DNA of 12,248 nucleotides, taken from contig CAXHKQ010000245.1 in NCBI GenBank assembly GCA_964017145.1, positions 1 through 12,248 of the forward strand, given 5' to 3'. How positions within the stretch are numbered: position 1 is the stretch's first letter; every line of letters starts with the position of its first letter. The notes beneath the pieces are model-generated. The model made no database searches, was not told where the DNA came from, and saw only the letters and a program-made list of their open reading frames with translations. This DNA is from Agrocybe praecox. Taxonomy: Eukaryota > Basidiomycota > Agaricomycetes > Agaricales > Agrocybaceae. The translations under genes and the position numbers were made by a program. Below are positions 1 through 9,720 of the stretch, piece after piece.

Positions 1-296
1 CCGAACCGAATGCAGAGCATAGGACTGGACTCAACGATAATAATAATCATGCCATATGCGTATGCTATATTGCGACGTGCGCACTATACTTTAGGTGGAT
101 GTGTTTATGTGAAACATGTTATGCGTGCCGAGCCGTGCGCGGTGCGCGAGAACGTGCGTGCATGCATCGATTATCCATTTACCTGTAACCGGTAACATCT
201 TGGTTAAACGAACTCATTATTTTGTGTCTGTCTGTACTGCGAGCGAGGCTCGCACGATTTACTCGTTCTGCGCGCGTGCGTGTGCCCAACAGTTTT

Positions 297-328
297 GCGT
301 GCGTGCATGCGTGCTTGCGTGCGTGTGT
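297..328. repeat. Imperfect (GCGT)n / GCATGC alternating purine-pyrimidine tract
   Basis: The tract reads as GCGT units with interruptions (GCAT, GCTT). Almost every step alternates purine and pyrimidine, which favours left-handed Z-DNA under superhelical stress. It generates spurious Cys/Val/Arg-rich open frames on both strands. Confidence 0.75.
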
Positions 329-434
329 AAGTACTTTTGGCCTCCGCTCGCCGTCGATCCGCGCCGCGATCCGCGGCCGCTGATTGTGCTGCGTGATGCG
401 CGCATGCACACGCGGTGCCCGCGCGCTGCCGACG

Positions 435-475
435 TGTTTGTGCGTGTGTGTGTGTGCGTTTATGTTCGTGTGTGC
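435..475. repeat. (TG)n/(CG) microsatellite
   Basis: A run of TG dinucleotides is interrupted by CG and TT steps. It is the second alternating purine-pyrimidine tract within 200 bases and sits in the same GC-rich block as the one at 297. Confidence 0.75.
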
Positions 476-1335
476 TCCGCCGAGCTCGCACACGCACATG
501 CGCGGCAAAGCCGTCGTCGGGGCCCGGTGCGGTTCGTGCCGCACAGATAATATTCGTATTTATATATAGAAATGATTGTACCGGTATAATGTCTTTACTT
601 CGTGTACAACACACACTCGCTGCAGTGCACGCACACGCCAGCGATAATTGGACGCCCTGTGCCACGCACAGAGATGGGGAACATTCTGGCGATTGTCTGT
701 ATCAGATAAGCGAGCATGCAGAGTAATTATATTATACGTATCGCAGCATAAACGTCGTGCTATCACAAATGCCCCGCCGGGAGGAATTGAATATAATTGC
801 TGGCGCGATCACGAAATGCTTTCAGATACGAATCGAGCGCGGACCGCTTAATATCGAACAGCATATAACGTACATGGTTTTACGATTTAAATGGCGTGCT
901 GATTAGTGTGATGCGCCGGGGACAATGCCGGACGATCGACGACGATGCCAGCATACCGTTGATCGACAATTTTACGATTATTGGATTGGACATTGTGTGT
1001 CAGTGTGTGCGAATGTATTTATTAGCCTCATCCATAATGATATGCTAATGTATCAATGTATTTGGTTGGCGCGGAATTCACAACGTCCGTGCACGGTCGC
1101 GGCCCACATTAATATATGTATAACTGACATAATATAATAGCTCTATTCAGTGCAAAGATCGCATGACATTTTCTCCGACGTGTGTGTATACCGTTTGTCA
1201 TTGTCGATAAATTTCGGGAATGTGTTTATCCGACCGGTAGTATAACCGTGCGTGTATGCGATTATCTCTTTGTGTGTGTATAACTCGCATAAATAACTCG
1301 ATTCGTCCACATTGTGGCGAACAGTAAGTCCCCAA

Positions 1336-1344
1336 TCAAGGCCA
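1336..1344 (+). promoter_or_regulatory. Consensus FTZ-F1 (NR5A) binding site with AT-rich homeodomain-like flank
   Basis: TCAAGGCCA matches the FTZ-F1/NR5A consensus YCAAGGYCR at every position. It is followed within about 25 bases by an AT-rich stretch containing ATTTAT and TTAATCA, a plausible landing place for a homeodomain protein such as Ftz or Caudal. In Drosophila, Ftz and FTZ-F1 bind adjacent sites in an engrailed enhancer and activate it together; that is established knowledge. Function here, about 2 kb upstream of the coding start, is inferred from the motif and location only. A nine-base match can arise by chance. Confidence 0.4.
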
Positions 1345-1993
1345 CATAAATTTATTTAATCAAATGCGATAGCGACATTTTTGTGTTTTATATAATTCCC
1401 CGAGCCGGTGATCGTTCACGTTCTCACGCATGCAAACTTCTCAATAAATAAAATGAACACATAAACATGGGTCTCACACATGGGCACGCAGGCTTATACA
1501 CAAGCTCGTATGGTCTCCGAAGCGTAGCGAAATTGCTTAATATTTATGCGTGAAGTTAGTCTACCCTCTTCGAAACGCATGTTAAACGTGATAATAATAT
1601 CATTATGTGTGCGTATGAGAAGAACCACCTTAACGCATAGTCTCCGTGTTATATTATTCCCGCGTGAACTTTGGCCAAAACATACTTTTATAAAACGCGA
1701 CATACATATATGTACATGCTCGCAGCAGACAATACAATCACGACCGCGTACAATCGGGCCAATTCGATACGGCTCTTGATTTACGCGCGCGATTGCGCGC
1801 ACAATTTCCGAACAAAACAACTCATCAACGGCGCGCACGACGGACGACCAGACGGCGCATTTACACGCACTCGGCGCGAGGCAACGCGCACATACCGTTT
1901 AATTTCCGACCGCAGCACCGCGAGCACTCCATTTATCGCCATGCTGCTGCGCGAGCGCGCGCGAAAAAAATGCCATGTCAAACTGCGTGTACG

Positions 1994-2016
1994 CTCACAC
2001 ACACATACACACACAT
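1994..2016. repeat. (CA)n microsatellite
   Basis: CA dinucleotides with one TA interruption, in the CA-rich half of the upstream region. Confidence 0.8.
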
Positions 2017-2218
2017 AATTGACTTGCACTCGTCGTCGGGGCAGCCGTGCAGACACTCGAGAGTGCCGCAATACGCACGCTATTATGTGTATGTACTCGC
2101 ACAACATAAATGTAGCATAGCCATAGCATAGGTATATGTATGTATAACTTGATTGAGTGTCCTGTCCCACTCTGTGACACGTTGCTTCGCCATCGGACCG
2201 TCTCTTGCTCGCACTCAC

Positions 2219-2249
2219 GCGCACACATACACGCACACATACACACACC
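2219..2249. repeat. (CA)n microsatellite with CG and TA interruptions
   Basis: Interrupted CA repeat directly before a short C-rich stretch. The reverse strand gives a spurious Val/Cys-rich frame. Confidence 0.8.
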
Positions 2250-2654
2250 CCGGATCGCCTCTGCCCCCCTAACCGCCGCGCAAATGCACGGCGCGATTGA
2301 TTAACTTATTAAACCGGTGTGTGTGTGCGGTGCGCGTTCATTGCGCGACGCGGACAGATGTGAGTGTGTATGTTTATTCGAGTGCGCGTGTGCACGCTCG
2401 CCGCTCACCACCGAATGCACACGCACACATATGAGCATCGCGCTCACAACGCATGCATGTGCTGTACCAATAAAACAAACACGACGAAGAACCCCATGTA
2501 TGTGTATGTACAACACCGACGAACAACATATTCTCTCGGCTGAGCATACCCGCAGCATTTCAGCATGTACTCTGCGGCTCACCTCTAGCACATACTACAT
2601 ACTATGCTGCTTCGCGTGCACACGAGCGGCGTTCGAGAATAGAGTTGTTGGCAC

Positions 2655-2675
2655 GTCTCTCTCGTGTCTCTCTTT
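2655..2675. promoter_or_regulatory. GAGA-factor-type CT repeats upstream of the promoter
   Basis: TCTCTCTC and TCTCTCT occur within about 20 bases, giving GAGAG cores on the minus strand. These match the binding preference of GAGA factor (Trl) and Pipsqueak, which act at engrailed promoters and PREs in Drosophila. They lie about 260 bases upstream of the initiator candidate. PHO-type GCCAT cores lie further upstream at 1938, 2120 and 2189. Only the motif itself is seen; binding is inferred. Confidence 0.35.
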
Positions 2676-2856
2676 GGTATGCTGCGCACACTAACACAAT
2701 CACACAAACACACCTGGCATCTCTCGCGCAGCAGCATAACTCCGCCTTTGGCCGCTCTTCGTATTGCACGCACGCGCACTCGCACCGCGTCTCTGAGGCG
2801 TGGCCACTGCTCGCATAATAGAGACACAAATGCGAGCGCGCATCGCTGTCCCGAAC

Positions 2857-2873
2857 GCGTGCGTGCGTGCGTC
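2857..2873. repeat. (GCGT)n short tandem repeat
   Basis: Four GCGT units in a row, the same unit as the repeat at 297. Confidence 0.75.
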
Positions 2874-2924
2874 GACGAACGCGCAGCTCTGGCGATGTTG
2901 TTCTCGTGAGTTCTCACTCAACTG

Positions 2925-2930
2925 TCAGTC
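2925..2930 (+). promoter_or_regulatory. Candidate initiator (TCAGTC) of engrailed
   Basis: TCAGTC matches the arthropod initiator consensus TCAGTY, with the A at 2927 as the likely first base. It overlaps a second, weaker TCAGAT four bases on. No TATA box is evident about 30 bases upstream, consistent with the TATA-less promoter of Drosophila engrailed. I do not see a good downstream promoter element at the standard +28 spacing. Starting here would give a 5' UTR of about 425 bases. Other start sites up to about 3290 remain possible. Confidence 0.3.
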
Positions 2931-2995
2931 AGATTACAGGTGACATTTGACTGTGTCACATCATCATTTTTTGCGCTCTCCGTCCGTCCGTTCGC

Positions 2996-3023
2996 ATTCG
3001 TTCGCTCGTTCGCTCGTTCGCTT
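2996..3023. repeat. TTCG/CTCG tetranucleotide repeat
   Basis: Alternating TTCG and CTCG units form a tandem array of roughly seven copies in the presumed 5' UTR. Confidence 0.75.
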
Positions 3024-3071
3024 CGTGCTTCATCGTGCGCGCGCATCCGAAGAAGAAGTCGTCTCCGCATC

Positions 3072-3093
3072 GCGTCGTCGTCGTCGTCGTCGT
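3072..3093. repeat. (CGT)n trinucleotide repeat
   Basis: About seven CGT/GTC units in the presumed 5' UTR, non-coding in the engrailed frame. A similar GTC run occurs at 9652. Confidence 0.8.
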
Positions 3094-3153
3094 CTCGACC
3101 ACCAGCAGCAAGTGTAGTATATGTCGTTTGGACGTGATCGAGTGCGGACGTGT

Positions 3154-3193
3154 TTCTCTGTCTCGTCTCTCTTTGCGAAGCAACTGCCGCCAT
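3154..3193. promoter_or_regulatory. GAGA plus PHO motif cluster (PRE-like) in the leader
   Basis: TCTCTGTCTCGTCTCTCTTT supplies several GAGAG-type cores on the minus strand. It is followed within 20 bases by GCCGCCAT, whose GCCAT core is the Pleiohomeotic/YY1 site. Close pairing of GAGA and PHO motifs is the hallmark of Drosophila Polycomb response elements, and engrailed carries such elements near its promoter. Here the cluster lies about 160-200 bases before the coding start. The function is inferred. Confidence 0.35.
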
Positions 3194-3352
3194 TCAACGA
3201 CTTTACGTGTGCGTGTACGCAACATAAGTGAACAACATACCACACACAAACACACATCACTCGTTGTGCAACATAAAGTGAAACATATCGTGAACCAAAT
3301 TTGGTGAACATCTCTTCAAGTCTTCAACAACCGCACCAAATCCTCCTCAACA

Positions 3353-5234
<1,882 letters not shown>

Positions 5235-5610
5235 GCGTGCAAATCTATGCTACGGGGTTCTTCGAGACATGCGTCGAGTCGCCGTCGTGATGGGCGCGAT
5301 ATGGCGTTTTATTTGCGAATGGACACGAGCGGCAGACACCTTTGAGTGGACGACGAGACGCCGGGCAATATCAAGCATGGAATGCCAGCCATAGTGCAGC
5401 AGCCAGCCAGCACATCAGTTCCGCAGTTTATTGCGAACGCGCGCGCGCAAGCAAGCGTCTGGAAGTGGTTGTCGCGCGCTCTTCTCGCCGCTTCGCTGTG
5501 TAAAGTGCCGCCGAGATGCCCGCCACGCGCGCGCGAGTGTGTGCGTGTGTAAAACGCATACTTGATGCAGCGTAATTACATTAGGTGTGCTGTGCAATTT
5601 GTGCTGCAAA

Positions 5611-5630
5611 TATTTATTTATGTTATTTAT
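5611..5630 (+). promoter_or_regulatory. AU-rich element with three ATTTA pentamers
   Basis: TATTTATTTA is followed by another ATTTA, giving three pentamers (5612, 5616, 5625), two of them overlapping. Such clusters recruit decay factors (Tis11/TTP family) and shorten mRNA life. A short-lived mRNA would suit a patterning gene. Presence in the transcript depends on the poly(A) site being downstream. Confidence 0.4.
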
Positions 5631-5895
5631 GTTATGATTTGTGCAAACCGGCTGCGCGGTTTAATCGGAGTCGCGCCAATCGCGGAAAACATCAGCGTGC
5701 GCGCACATTCCGCATCGGCTCCGAGTGCACGAAGGAATGTGAGGGATTTTATGATGTCCGTGTGCGCATCAATGTACATGCAATAGGTTAGCAATAACGA
5801 GAAATTCCTATTCAATGAATTGTTGCATAATTATACCGTATATATACATATATATCTGTATTGTGGTTGCTAGTTTTAAAAAAGGCGAAAGCTGA

Positions 5896-5902
5896 TGTGA
5901 TA
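5896..5902 (+). promoter_or_regulatory. K-box-like microRNA site (TGTGATA)
   Basis: TGTGATA is complementary to the seed of the miR-2/6/11/13 family (K-box rule). It lies in an AT-rich, accessible-looking part of the 3' UTR. It is a seven-base match only, so chance is possible. Confidence 0.25.
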
Positions 5903-6147
5903 ATTGCATATAACATTAGTATTATAATATTATATATCCAGAGAGAGAGACAAATATATACAGCATAAGCAAAACTCTACAAACCATAACGACTTGAACT
6001 CATTGCTCTACCTTATCGCTGATGAAAGGCTCAAATTGATATTCCCATATCCGCCGGGAGTGATAGTGCATATAATAATTGCGCGGAGAAATGCTGATAG
6101 AAGAGAGTCGAAATCATCGCAGCGCAACGAGATCGTAAACATTTTCT

Positions 6148-6153
6148 AATAAA
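6148..6153 (+). terminator. Poly(A) signal AATAAA
   Basis: AATAAA is followed within about 35-85 bases by GT-containing sequence suited to a downstream element. It is the first canonical hexamer after the engrailed stop codon on the + strand. Confidence 0.5.
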
Positions 6154-6170
6154 ATACGCGTTTCATCTAG

Positions 6171-6565
6171 CCGTCGTCAGTGCTGATTGCAACGTTCACA
6201 CACATCTGGTGCATACGCAGATGATATGTGCGCGCCGCAAGTGTTTAAATGTTATAGTTTTATTATTACGACTCGCGTGATACGTCCGTGCGCGGTGTCA
6301 ACGCCGCACACTTAAATGTGCTGGTGCTGGTTGTCGAGTGTGTCGAGAGAGCAGTGTCAGTGCAGCGCATTGATTATCTGCAACACTCGCCACTCTAACT
6401 CGGCACTACTGCCATAACACGCCTGTCAACGGCAGTGCATTCAATCTGTTTAGAATGTGAGCGCGCGTGTTGGCGCGTTCGTGCACGCGATGATCTTTAG
6501 TTGGCGCGCGCACTCACAGTGCTCATATGCCAGCGCCCATTTGAAAGCCATAAAAATAGACGAGT
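6171..6565. other. Intergenic, nothing recognised
   Basis: Mixed-composition DNA with GC-rich words (GCGCGCG around 6462-6510) and no open frame or terminal repeat. It separates the engrailed poly(A) signal from the first transposon-like element. Confidence 0.5.
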
Positions 6566-6575
6566 AGAGTATATA

Positions 6576-6592
6576 CCCCTGCAATCGGACAC
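6576..6592 (+). repeat. Left outer terminal motif
   Basis: CCCCTGCAATCGGACAC, preceded by TA. It matches the inverted copy at 6991-7006 (GTGTCCGGTTGCAGGG) at 15 of 16 aligned bases. Confidence 0.7.
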
Positions 6593-6770
6593 TTTTCGTA
6601 GAACACCCTTTAAAGTGATATTTTCCAACTGATTATCAAAAACTAACTTTTTATTATCCAATTTCCCTTTCCACCTTTCGTCAGTACAAAGTTTTATTTG
6701 ATTAAATTAACGGCACTCGGCTAGGATCGAAAAGCCGAAGGCATGTTTCTACGTCTTTTCAAAATGTGTG

Positions 6771-6787
6771 CCCCTTCAATCGGACAC
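6771..6787 (+). repeat. Left inner copy of the terminal motif
   Basis: CCCCTTCAATCGGACAC differs from the left outer copy by one base and lies 195 bases further in, in the same orientation. Confidence 0.7.
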
Positions 6788-6990
6788 GTATCGAGAGCCT
6801 GAGTTTAAAAACAAAACAATTTTATCAACTTGATCATGTATCGATCTCCAATTTTGTAGTACATCGTTTTTTTGAAGTATTTATGCTTATCTATCATCAT
6901 TGTTTCTCGAGATGAACAAATGCATGGCAGATGTCAGTAAAAACTCACATGATATTCGAAGTATGTATGACGCATGTATAAGTGCGCAAC

Positions 6991-7006
6991 GTGTCCGGTT
7001 GCAGGG
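6991..7006 (-). repeat. Right inner copy of the terminal motif
   Basis: GTGTCCGGTTGCAGGG is the inverted form of the left motifs, with one difference from the left outer copy. Confidence 0.7.
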
Positions 7007-7224
7007 ATGTGAAACCATATTCGGGTTGGGCAATTCATTTCCACACAGATAAAGCTACAATTATTTTATTAGTTTTTGTTAACGCCATATTATGTATGTC
7101 GTGTTCAACAACGAAGTCAGCGAAAAAGTCTCTTTTACTAAATTAGCTATAACTATTGAAATTTTGAAGTTGAAAATCGTGCATCTGAACATAAATTAAC
7201 CCATGTTCCAATTGACATAAAAAT

Positions 7225-7268
7225 CGGACAAATCTTTCTATATTTTCGGACTATTCTTTCTATATGTA
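7225..7268. repeat. 22-base tandem duplication
   Basis: Two units begin CGGAC at 7225 and 7247 and share TCTTTCTATA. About 18 of 22 positions agree. It lies in the right arm of the non-autonomous element. Confidence 0.55.
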
Positions 7269-7290
7269 TTGTCGATCTTTGGATTTAGCG

Positions 7291-7318
7291 AGTGTCCGAT
7301 AGCAGTGGCTTCTACTCT
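7291..7318 (-). repeat. Right outer terminal motif
   Basis: It begins AGTGTCCGATAGCAGTGG. It pairs with 6566-6593 over 28 bases with five mismatches, including AGAGTA outside the core motif, so the repeat may extend beyond the core. Confidence 0.6.
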
Positions 7319-7756
7319 AAACACACACAGTCACATCGGGCGCCGAGTTACTGTCAATATTGTGGCTGGGAATTACGCCAGCACTTGCAGCATATGCACA
7401 CGAACACGCACGGACTGTGTCGTAAATTTCAGCATATTTATGCTTCATGATTTCAGAACCACTCGCGCTACATGTGCATTCGGTCGATTCGGCGGTTCAG
7501 TTCCGGCGCTCGGACAAATTCGGGGCGCCACGTTGGCGTCTGCGATAAGACGTGGACCTAGTTGATTGTGAACATCTCGATCGAATTGACGCAATGTGTC
7601 CAATGTTCATGTCGCGCCTAAAACCAAATCAATGTTCAGTTGCGCATTGACAAATTACCAAAAATCCTCCACTCGCAAGAATGTGCCATTGTTTCTCGTG
7701 TCGCCCGTCTCCTAGTTGAGCAACTTTGTCACAATGCACTCTAAATGATGTGTAGT

Positions 7757-7776
7757 ATGTGTGTGTGTGTGTGTGT
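7757..7776. repeat. (GT)n microsatellite
   Basis: An uninterrupted run of about ten GT dinucleotides. Confidence 0.85.
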
Positions 7777-8147
7777 CTGCGCTCATTGATTACTCTCGGC
7801 CTCAGCCTAATCACCGGTAATAATTCCATGTCACATTTCACTTGACGAACTCATCACTCGGATCAATCTCGCCAGCGGCATCACGTGTCACAACACACGC
7901 ACAAAACACTCACGCACACACACAAAAAGACAATGAACAATGAGTGTGTTGTTGCGTGTGTGTGTGTCACACAAATATTCAGACGAAGAATTCTGGTCGT
8001 GTTGTGTCACACACGAACACCTGAACCCAGTTTCGGTACCACCACCAATTAAGCTCGGAACGTGTGTCATACGAGACCAAGCCAACCGAGCATACAGAAA
8101 CCCGTGCGCACACCTTTTGTCCAGACGAGCTCGTGCACATACACGCA

Positions 8148-8163
8148 ACACACACACACACAC
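8148..8163. repeat. (CA)n microsatellite
   Basis: An uninterrupted run of about eight CA dinucleotides following TACACGCAA. Confidence 0.8.
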
Positions 8164-8572
8164 GAGCACAATCCACTCAATGCGCTCGCGCTAAGATTAA
8201 TTTGAGAAAGATGAAAAAGTGAATATACATGTTCCATCATGGGGTCGACGTCGTCGGCAGTTGCGTATTTTAACAATTCATCGCAATACACACGGCAGGG
8301 AACGAGATACGCGCTTATCCGGGGACGAACGCGTTGGCGCATTCCCGTCGGTCGTGTCCGCGAGTACAGGGTGCGGTGCTGAAAACTAAAAAGTCTTTTA
8401 AATTAATTACGACTTATCAACTTCATTCGAAATCATAATTATCAGGCACAAAAAATTAGTTGAAAAACCGATACTGGCTGACCTCTTCAAACACTGTAAA
8501 CACAATAATTATACACTCTGACTAATATTCATTATAATAAAACCTATTCTATTCAATAATCATGAAGCTATC

Positions 8573-8893
8573 TTAACCCTCCGATTATCATGAAATTTGG
8601 CATTCGTACCCGCATGTCGCGCCACGACGACATTCGTTGCGTTGATTTCAGAGAAATCTAAAGAGCGAACGTCATTGAAATGTCATCGACAGTGAGAGCA
8701 CAAGCATATAAACAATCGCACCGAGGGGCACATCACACTTACAGATTTTTGGAGAATTCATATAGATTTTATCAGTGATCACAGAATACCAGAGTGATTG
8801 GCCCCTCATTTGGAACACATGCTGCGGTTGACGTTTCAGTTGGCGCTGCGACTGACAGCGGATTATCAATAAATTGTCCGTTTAAGGGTTTAA
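8573..8893. mobile_element. Possible nested TTAA-flanked insert (piggyBac-like MITE)
   Basis: TTAACCCT at 8573 and AGGGTTTAA ending at 8893 give TTAA target sites with CCCT ends, as in piggyBac-type elements. The interior is foldback-rich: 8723-8736 pairs with 8794-8807 at 12 of 14 positions, and 8677-8692 pairs weakly with a stretch near 8822-8840. The terminal repeat itself is very short, so this is tentative. Confidence 0.3.
8723..8807. repeat. Inverted repeat (foldback)
   Basis: GAGGGGCACATCAC and GTGATTGGCCCCTC are 57 bases apart and pair at 12 of 14 positions, including a perfect seven-base GC-rich core. There is no flanking gene, so a transposon-derived hairpin is more likely than an RNA gene. 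Confidence 0.5.
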
Positions 8894-9239
8894 CAATTCG
8901 ATGCCATAGTGATACTAAAATATGTTTCAGAATTAAATGATCACATTCCAAAAATCATAAATGTTCTTACGATCACTTTGAAGACAAAACGATTCAAATA
9001 ATTCAAGTAGTTTATTAGTGGTTGGAAGTTATGCGTTTTTGACTGCCGCACTCCTTACTATAGTAAGCTAACCTTGATTCAGTCTTATTTATGACACCAC
9101 ATGAAAGCTATAACTGATAAGTCCGTATATCGAGAATGTTTTCGCGAAGCTTTCTGCTTAAAAAATTAACATATTCTCCTAGTTTCTATTCTTTATCGGC
9201 GAGGAAAAAGTGGATAGAATCCTGTGTATTCGAACTCTC

Positions 9240-9491
9240 ATCTATCTATCCATGAACCGTAACTTTTATCGAAATATGGTTACATGCTTGTTTATATCGA
9301 CACTACAACCATTCGTGGTGTTCCTTTGAATATGAAGAATTGCGTAGCAGGGCTTCATACCCGATTTCATTTCGTCTAATAATAGCAACATTCAGTATCC
9401 TACCATCGTTAGAAAAAACCCACACCCATACAGATAGCATCAGTCTGGTTGATGCTTCAGACTGAATATGTGGATATTGTTTTCCAAGCAA
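9240..9491 (-). pseudogene. Tc1-like transposase fragment
   Basis: The minus-strand frame ending at 9303 contains LSVWVWVFSNDGRI followed by IGYEALLRNSSYS. This resembles the Tc1-family segment with pattern SVMVWG-(C/W)-FS-x-x-G, then Y-x-x-(I/L)-L, just before the second catalytic Asp. The frame hits a stop after HHEWL. About 30 bases further on, near 9270, GATAAAAGTTACGGTTCAT resembles a damaged D-N-x-P-x-H catalytic block. The N-terminal DNA-binding region is absent, since only about 120 bases remain before the element's end. It is a broken copy with no coding function. The family call rests on pattern recognition. Confidence 0.45.
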
Positions 9492-9651
9492 GTGCAGAGT
9501 AAATGTTTTTTGTCATAATCTAACGAACAAATACAACATCCAAATATGTTCGTTTTTTCGATGTACATTTGTGATAAATATACTCCACTTGTCGGACTAA
9601 AGTGCCGCACCCTGTACATGTACGTATGCGGCCGTGTTGCCGCTGCCGCTG

Positions 9652-9671
9652 CCGTCGTCGTCGTCGTCGTC
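9652..9671. repeat. (GTC)n trinucleotide repeat
   Basis: About six or seven GTC units, preceded by GCCGCT repeats from 9637. Confidence 0.8.
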
Positions 9672-9720
9672 AACGTGTAATGTGAAGTGACTCGCTACAC
9701 CTTATCGATTGTTTCATCAC

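Larger units (their letters stand above)
1..2920. other. 5' flanking region of engrailed, no gene seen
   Basis: This stretch has no open frame with recognisable protein features. The frames that exist are rich in Cys, Arg, His, Thr and Val because they run through GCGT, TG and CA repeats. AT-rich segments (about 700-1790) alternate with GC and CA/TG-rich segments (about 240-550 and 1780-2900). In dipterans the DNA upstream of engrailed carries segment enhancers and Polycomb response elements, so this block is the natural place for cis-regulatory modules. Motif matches that I can support are listed separately. No tRNA, rRNA or transposon terminal repeats were recognised here. Confidence 0.6.
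2927..3352 (+). other. en: Likely 5' UTR of engrailed
   Basis: This region sits between the initiator candidate and the coding start and contains TTCG/CTCG and CGT simple repeats. The start codon at 3353 has A at -3 and G at +4 (CAACAATGGCC), a good insect start context. Frames opening earlier in this stretch are low-complexity and show no family resemblance. Confidence 0.4.
5235..6170 (+). other. en: Likely engrailed 3' UTR
   Basis: The region runs from the stop codon to just past the first good poly(A) signal, about 935 bases. It contains GC-rich simple sequence near 5430-5550, an AU-rich element at 5611, a TA-rich alternating tract near 5837-5858 and a GA run at 5941. Short open frames here (for example 5346-5552 and 5562-5786) show no protein features. 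The cleavage position is not determined. Confidence 0.55.
6566..7318. mobile_element. Non-autonomous DNA transposon with IR/DR-like ends
   Basis: The 28 bases at 6566-6593 and the reverse complement of 7291-7318 agree at 23 positions. The shared core is CTGCwATCGGACACT. The core recurs inside: CCCCTTCAATCGGACAC at 6771-6787 in direct orientation and GTGTCCGGTTGCAGGG at 6991-7006 inverted. Four copies, two per end in inverted arrangement, resemble the IR/DR ends of some Tc1-like transposons, where transposase binds both. The interior has no coding potential, so it is non-autonomous. TA precedes the left core (6574-6575), but no matching TA follows the right one. The alternative is two related MITEs, one inserted in the other (inner element about 6771-7006). 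Confidence 0.6.
7319..8366. other. Intergenic with CA/TG repeats, no gene seen
   Basis: The frames in this stretch (for example 7269-7565 + and 7888-8169 -) are low-complexity or lack family features. A GT repeat lies at 7757 and CA repeats near 7895-7922 and 8148. TGTGTCAC-type words recur between 7885 and 8070. No transposon ends were recognised. Confidence 0.5.
8367..9614 (-). mobile_element. Decayed Tc1/mariner-type transposon, 1248 bp, TA-flanked
   Basis: CAGGGTGCGG at 8367-8376 and its exact inverse CCGCACCCTG at 9605-9614 define the ends, each flanked by TA (8365-8366 and 9615-9616), the target duplication of the Tc1/mariner superfamily. The 1.25 kb length fits a near-full-size element. 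Similarity beyond the first ten bases is patchy, so the terminal repeats are eroded or short. The minus strand carries remnants of transposase (9303-9491, with a continuation near 9270), so the element runs right to left. Many stops show that it is dead. A possible nested insert lies at 8573-8893. Confidence 0.65.

Noticed and set aside
116..665. Overlapping Cys/Val/Arg/His-rich frames on both strands
   Set aside because: Produced by GCGT and TG repeats; six-frame openness here reflects repeat composition, not coding.
1781..2917. Several 70-155 residue frames in the upstream region
   Set aside because: All pass through CA/TG microsatellites and encode repetitive THTHT, CVCV or RARA strings.
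5346..5815. Small frames downstream of the engrailed stop
   Set aside because: They lie in the probable 3' UTR, overlap each other on both strands and show no conserved features.
8723..8807. Foldback as a possible microRNA precursor
   Set aside because: The stem is only 14 base pairs with a large loop, too short for a pre-miRNA, and it lies inside transposon-derived DNA.
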